Assembly (NCBI GenBank): GCA_021014325.1
Contig: CM037473.1
Location: 23,488,822 to 23,552,821, forward strand
Source of the DNA: Plazaster borealis
Lineage: Eukaryota > Echinodermata > Asteroidea > Forcipulatida > Labidiasteridae
Length of the DNA: 64,000 nucleotides
Direction: 5' to 3'
Part shown: positions 58,005-64,000 of the stretch, one piece after another
Layout: each line of letters begins with the position of its first letter
Position numbering within the stretch: position 1 is the first letter of the stretch
The notes under the pieces: generated by a model
Told to the model about the DNA's origin: nothing
What the model saw: the letters and a program-made list of their open reading frames with translations, nothing else
Databases searched by the model: none
Made by a program: the position numbers and the translations under genes

Positions 58005-61000
58005 AAATTGTAGATGCGCAGCGGTGCGTTCCGGGTCGTGCAAGGGGTCAACACAGGATTCTCCCCAGGATTGTCAAAATGCTCTTCGAGTCAGAATATT
58101 TTTAACTTGATGTTTATGTTTGGTTTAAAAGCTTGTAAGACGATTTGAAGGGCCACTTGGATTGAAAAAGTGCATAATAAATGCACGTTATTATTATTAA
58201 ATTATTATTATTATTTGGTATTCTTAACATTTAAAACGGTTTAATTTTAATACTTTTGTGTAATTGATCTAAAATTTAAAAAAAGTTGGGTCACACAAAT
58301 AGCGAATACTGGTCGTTGTTAATTACTATTGTTAGCTGGGTGTTTTTAAAACCTAAATCCAATTAGAAAAAAATAATAACAACATTATGAACATGTAGTA
58401 TGGTTAATGACATTACATTCTAAACAAATATAATTGCAAAGGAAATAATAATATTTAAAATAAAACAAAAATGTAAGAAAATTGTAAAAATGTACTTTAA
58501 ATGGTAAATTTGATTTTTATCATTAGTTAATTTAGAAGCTTTTTCGTTTGGTATCAAAAAAGCAAACCTAAGTCCTTCGAAAATGTTTAATTGTTGCTTG
58601 TTAAACTATGGGGGTGGAGGAGTTTGTAAGGTAAAGGCTGCTGTTTAAAATGACAAGTTCTGTTATAACAAAGCCCAAGGCAATCATTCTTCACAGAAAC
58701 TGCTTCTTGAAATTCAATCTCTGAATAATTTATATTAAAAGAAAGGTTCCTTATTTTTCCATTCATTCTGCTTTCAAGACATTATGTAAAAATTTCTAAT
58801 ATATAACACATAATTAGAGAAAAACATAATCCGCATTTTTTATTCTTGGCTTGATGGATGTTTTGAGGGCTGTTGTTGGCCATTTGTCATAATTCGATTG
58901 AATGCACTTCAATTTTCACTTCATCCCAGACTGGGATGAAATGAAAATTTCATCAAAGAATATCATCAATCAAAATTTCAGTCACTGTTAAACTTGGATT
59001 AACAGTCAATGAAATTTTGATTGTGAACACATACAGTGCTTCTGTACTCAAGCCCTCCCTGAAAATGTAAACATATCCTAAGAATTTTTAAAAGTATTAT
59101 TTAAAAACTATTGGCTTTTAATCAGTTCATACAAATATTTAAAACTCTAATTTTGAGGCCATTTATGTGCACTGTGTATACCTTCCCTTAATATGTGTGT
59201 CGATCACATTCCTGTTAATATATTTACCCAGATATTAAAATATGGATTTTTAAAATGTCCTTTAAAAGGGAGGGCATGGATATTACAGTTTTAGAAATCA
59301 GACAGGAAAATAAATTTATGACTAGGTGTACAAGACCCTTATTTAAAATAAACCAAGATTGTGCAAAGCATGAAATAACAAGAAATAAGCAAGAAAACAA
59401 AACAGCAATTGACTTATTTGAACAAATCTCACTAACTTGTGGCTCGGAGTAAATTGTATTGTAGGTTTACATTACAGGCCCCTGTGTATGATTTTCCTGA
59501 GAAATGTGAGCTCTCTAATGACATTATCTTACAGTGTGAACGTTTAAAGAGCTTGGCAATGAATAGGAGGCGAAAAGGGCACAGATCTCACGCGAGAGAG
59601 ACGCCGTTCCTCTTGACGAGCGTAGAGCATGCCCCTTGGCGCTAGCTATCTTGGCTTGTCCAATGCCTCACCGCGGACACTCTCCGCTTTATCCAGAAGG
59701 GACACTCTCACTGCGGGATAAAAGATCCATGATCTTTTACTTGATCCTCCGCATTGGGAATCAAATCAGTCCAAATTGCTGTGGGTTCTCCAGAGAATAA
59801 CCAAGAACATTTTTCAGGTATCGCATTACCCATTTTTTTTCCCCCTTTTCTTTTTTTGCAACTCAAGAAGTTTTCTAGTAATCACAGGGATATGACTGCT
59901 TAGAGATATGATAGCTTCTTGATTGGTGCAATGCAAGCTATTTACGGGGCTGTGCCGAGGCATGTAAATCTGTGCAATTTCTGGTGAACTCGATACATCT
60001 GTGTCCATATAATGATACATGTACATGTGGAAACATGGAACGGACAACATTCAGGAACATGTTCTGAATGATTTTATCATGTACATGTACATTAGTAAGA
60101 GCTTCAGGCAGGCATGAAAGTATTCCTACTTAAGTCTGATTTCTGATTTTTGTTTAGGCCTCACAAAAATCAGCAAATTTTTATTTAAAAGCCTGCGAAG
60201 TCTATTAAAGCCTTATTAAAGCCACATACACATGTACAGTAGGTCAGCCCTTGTACTAAATAAAATTTCCTATCTTTTTCCAAGGGCCAAATATCATGCC
60301 TGTAATATGAGCCCTAACTCCATGATTGGAACACTTTAAACAGGGTTGGAAAGGAAAATTCTAAAGCCCATTTCACACTCAACGAATTTCCAGGGAAATT
60401 CCCAGAAAAATTTGGTTTTCTGTTTCACACTTGAATTGTTCCCCTGGCAAACTCCTGGGGAAAAAACCCAATTTTTCCTATTTTTTTTTTGCCTGCTTGG
60501 GAGTAGCGTTCATACAGTGAAATAATCACAGGGTTAGCATACTAAGTGTTCATTTTCCCCAAGGAAAATTCATTAATTGTGACATGAACATTGGGATGGC
60601 ATTGGAGTTAAAATCCCCAGGAATATCCCGGGAATTGGCTCTGTAATGAGAAAATAGCTTATACTGACATCAGAGTTGGTTTTTGCTGCTATCCGATCCA
60701 AAATAACCCAGAGGAACATGTACTTGTATGGAGTCTACATGCATAAATGTCATAACCTGTTCACACTTCCGAGCCAGTTCCCAGTAAATTTAAAACCTGG
60801 GAAATCCATGGGTATGTTTAACACCACCACCATCCCATCTTCACTTTACATTTTATGCTATTTCCTGCACTCTGCAAACCCTCCTGGAGTTATCTAGCTT
60901 TTAATAACCCAACTCCCAAGCAGCGTCAGCGTTTACTCGGGATAAGGCCATACCTGCCAACTGTTCAGATTTAATTGGAATTGTCCAGATTTTTGAGATT

Positions 61001-63059
61001 ACAGGTCGCAAAAAATCAGAACATTCCTATTTCTGACAAGAGACAGCAATGAACAAGATCAAACATTTCTGGCAAAAGAGGGTATCAGTTGCTTGCGACA
61101 GTAGAGATTTTCTTACGGGATACAGTGATTTTTGTACAATGTTTTAAATACATGTACATCATTTGTATGTGTACATGTATTGAGCTTTACTCGATGGCTT
61201 CTTGCGTCCCTATCTGTGGACTCGTAAAACTGGTATTCCTATTTCCGAGGTCTCAATGTTGGCAGGTACATGTTTGTGAGGATATTTCGTGGGAGTTTGC
61301 TAGGGTAGAAAGTCAAGTGTGAAAAGGTAGACAAAATTGTGTGTGGGAGAAGGGGGAAGGGAATAATGAGCTTGGCATGGGGGAGAGGGATGGCACACAG
61401 GTTCAGAGATGGAGTTTTAAAGCTTCTCTTTTCTGCACCCTTGTTAAGATTTGTTGATGATCTGCAAAGATGACAAACCTGCACCTGTAGAATCAGAGTG
61501 ATGTAAACAAAACTTGTTGAGTTATATCGCAAACTTTCCAAGAAATTAATTTAGTGTGACAGGGGCTTAAAGGGAAAGTATACCTTTGGTTTTTGGAACC
61601 GTTTGATTGTTTTAATCGAATATAAATGTATCTATATATATAATAAAACTAACCTGTGAAAACTTCATTTCAAAAGGTGGTCACGTTTTTGAGATATCGC
61701 CGAAAATCCGAAGCGAATGTCCACGCAGGAAGAATAATCTGTAATTGGAATACACAATTTGAGAAACGTTACTTTAAATGAGTTTTGATTTATAGTTATC
61801 AATTCTAAAGGTGAGAAGGATCACTTGTTGGTAGTTATGGATTTTGCAGTAACAACACGTAAAACACTTGCTCTATGGTTTTAGACAAAGTAATTTGTTC
61901 AAGTTGCTCAGGTATCTGGACCGACAACCACCAAGTGAAATAGAATTCTCATTGATGGGTAAAACCAATGCAGTACAAAATCAGAACAATTAACTTTATT
62001 TTAGGAAACAATATCTACCTTAGGGAGAAGTGAGTGAAACCGAAATAATCCACAATGAAGTCTTTTGCACCTGCTATATAAATTGAGAATGGCCCCCTTG
62101 TTGTTTGACCTCCTTGTGCCAATCTAGCACAGACAGGTAGCCTGTCAAATCCCCACCAAAAGGTCACTAATCACCTGTTATAACATTTATCCCCAGTCTC
62201 ACCACCTTACGCCATCCCAATCCAGCCACCTCCTCCCCTGGAGCAGGCCCAGCGACATCCACACCATCCCCATGCATTCTTTGACTTGTAAATAGGCATC
62301 ACACCATCACACCAACCCCCTAAGTGGGTCTCAGATCAATGGTCCTGGGACACTTGGGGTTTAGTTGGCCTAAATGCTCTGACATCCCAGTCATGAATTT
62401 TCAGTCGGAGAAGCTGAGGGTATCACTTTACGGCAATCCAAGTCGGGCTTTTGGCCCTGGTGTAATGGCTCCAGATGCTTGAGTTTGTCTTGAAGAGGCT
62501 GATCACGTTACCTGTGCCAAGCACCTGGATAGGCTGGGGGGTGACAAGGACGTGCATACTGGCCCAAATCTAGGCCAATTAACCCTTGGTCTCCTTGGGC
62601 TGATGGGGAACAGGGTGATTTGTGACAGGAAATTTTGCATTTTTTCCCCGTTTTTTTATTACCTGGCTTTAATATTATGATGGGGGAAATAACGTCAGTG
62701 TCAACAAAGAAGCATGAGGATGAGGATTCTGTTGTTTGGATGGGTAGTTTGGTTTCATGGACAAGATAGTATCATATTCATCTGCGGTACATTGTAAATT
62801 AGTCTGGTGCCCACTTGACACATAATATTGGTAACATCAGTGTTTCCAGATTGTGTACTACTTGAAAGGTCACTTGTCGGTGTAGAGTGAAGTACAGGTT
62901 CATCCAGTTAAAGTCAGTAAAATCATTGAGAAAGGACCTACCGGTATGGTAAAATAGAGACCTTACATTTAAAAGCAAGAAAACATCAGGTGAAGTCTAA
63001 AGAGTAGAAACGAAATTGGGAACCTATTTTTACACTGATTGCTTAACCAGGCCTGATAA

Positions 63060-63220
63060 TTCACGGAGGCATTGCCTCCATTGCCACTGGTCATTGCCTT
63101 AGTGCCCCTTGAAATGCTCCATTAGAAATTCAAAGTTTAGTCATAGAGGTGCCCTTCCTTTACCAAGGAGAAACGCCTTGGTGCCCTTGCCCTTTCAAAA
63201 ACGAAGCATCTGGCCTAGCT
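63060..63220. repeat. Dispersed repeat ('cattgccttagtgccccttg' family)
   Basis: Contains 'cacggaggcattgcctccat', 'ttgccttagtgccccttgaa' and 'ggtgcccttgccctttcaaa'. Related copies are at about 36690-36850 and at the left end of the tandem array at 13450. The 162-bp palindrome begins 10 bp to its right. Confidence 0.7.
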
Positions 63221-63229
63221 TAACTTCCA

Positions 63230-63391
63230 GGGGTCGATTTTACAAAACTCTTCCTAACTTAGGACTAGTCCTAGGCAATGCTAAGAGATAGGACTAGTCT
63301 TAAGTACTGGTCCTAACTTAAGACTAGTCCTATCTCTTAGCATTGCCTAGGACTAGTCCTAAGATAGGAAGAGTTTTGTGAAATCGACCCC
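63230..63391. mobile_element. 162-bp near-perfect palindromic MITE, copy 2
   Basis: The ends are 'ggggtcgattttacaaaact' and its complement 'ttttgtgaaatcgacccc'. The middle carries 'gcaatgctaagagataggac' in both orientations. Length and arm sequence match the copy at 18041-18202. Confidence 0.85.
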
Positions 63392-64000
63392 AGGCTTGTT
63401 AGATTAGTAGTATTTTCAATGCACTCTTCCAGTAGCTGTTAAGTGTTAGTATACCCTTCAATGTACCATGAATGAGGCTTTGACTAACCAAAACTTGTTC
63501 AAAAACTTTTCTTTACAATGTTGGTTTCTTGAAGAGGATTTATTCTGTTCCTCTAGCTTTTATAACTATATGCATAATTAAAACAGTCGCTGAAAGTTTC
63601 ATACATAACACATTATGCTTATAAATTGGTTTTTTAAATACATTTTTTACCATTTCTTTGTTTTTTTTAGACCCCTTTGCATGTCACAAACTCAAACAGC
63701 ACCTTAACTGATGTCAAAGTAAAACATAGTATTGGCTGAGAGTTGTTTCAAGCGTGTATACCTGTGACTTCAGTGATGGTGGCCAATGCAGTAGGGTAGG
63801 CTATAATATAGATTTAGAGGTCATTCAGACCATGGAGGTAGGAAGAAACAGTAAAGCTACACAGAAAGTGTCTTTGGCTTACAGAGATTGGCTATAGCGA
63901 CATTGTTAAAGAATACTCCATTTCAGCAATCCAGCCGTAGCCACTGCTCAAACGATTAATCTTGACATGGCCTACTATTAAAGGTAGGGTAACACATTGG

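Larger units (their letters stand above)
52001..64000. other. Presumed MN1 intron / intergenic DNA with scattered repeats
   Basis: No coding exon could be supported. Contents: family C SINE tail at 52005-52055 and a copy at 55527-55690; a family A SINE-like unit at 57130-57492; a duplicate of its tail at 58136-58230; a perfect 19-bp inverted repeat at 57951-58004; a small inverted repeat at 58964-59024; a MITE fragment at about 61570-61790; a dispersed repeat at 63060-63220; and the 162-bp palindrome at 63230-63391. A GC-richer, repeat-free block is at about 59560-59720. Nothing recognised in 52060-55500 or 59730-61560 beyond AT-rich sequence. Confidence 0.5.

Overview
This is a eukaryotic nuclear window from an invertebrate animal. 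It holds four protein-coding genes with GT-AG introns, all set in AT-rich, MITE- and SINE-dense non-coding DNA. The gene sequences and the tRNA-headed SINEs and palindromic MITEs suggest an invertebrate deuterostome, most likely an echinoderm and possibly a sea star; that placement is inferred from general familiarity, not from a search. No bacterial-type operons, CRISPR arrays, rRNA genes or convincing functional tRNA genes are present.

Layout. (1) 1-21725, minus strand: UBE3B, a HECT-type E3 ubiquitin ligase. I could trace 27 coding exons that join in one continuous frame of 1,040 codons. The last ~30 codons, with the catalytic cysteine, lie beyond the left edge. (2) 21726-22670: a 945-bp gap between the UBE3B and AKAP10 start codons, a candidate shared promoter carrying long poly-C runs. 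(3) 22671-33126, plus strand: AKAP10 (D-AKAP2), 12 coding exons, 671 residues, with split RGS domains and a C-terminal PKA-anchoring helix. (4) 33127-38155: convergent interval full of MITEs. (5) 38156-39719, minus strand: TUBD1 (delta-tubulin), two coding exons, 456 residues. (6) 39720-46083: divergent interval between TUBD1 and MN1. (7) 46084-49966, plus strand: the large first coding exon of an MN1-like transcriptional co-regulator, about 1,294 residues, ending at a strong splice donor. The short second exon expected from vertebrate MN1 was not found. (8) 49967-64000: probably MN1 intron, with a repeat-poor first 2 kb that could instead serve as the 3' UTR of an intron-retaining isoform.

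The four genes have no obvious joint function: ubiquitin ligation, kinase anchoring, centriolar/ciliary tubulin and transcription. I do not see a new multi-gene system. The most unusual material is in the non-coding DNA. Several UBE3B introns carry tandem arrays that start within about 30 bp of a splice site, and two arrays contain copies of the adjacent exon end together with its splice donor. Other points are a hAT-like MITE with an exact 8-bp target duplication, a MITE nested in a repeat whose uninterrupted copy lies 2 kb away, a 162-bp palindrome family with two copies of equal length, and a foldback with two inverted tRNA-like heads.
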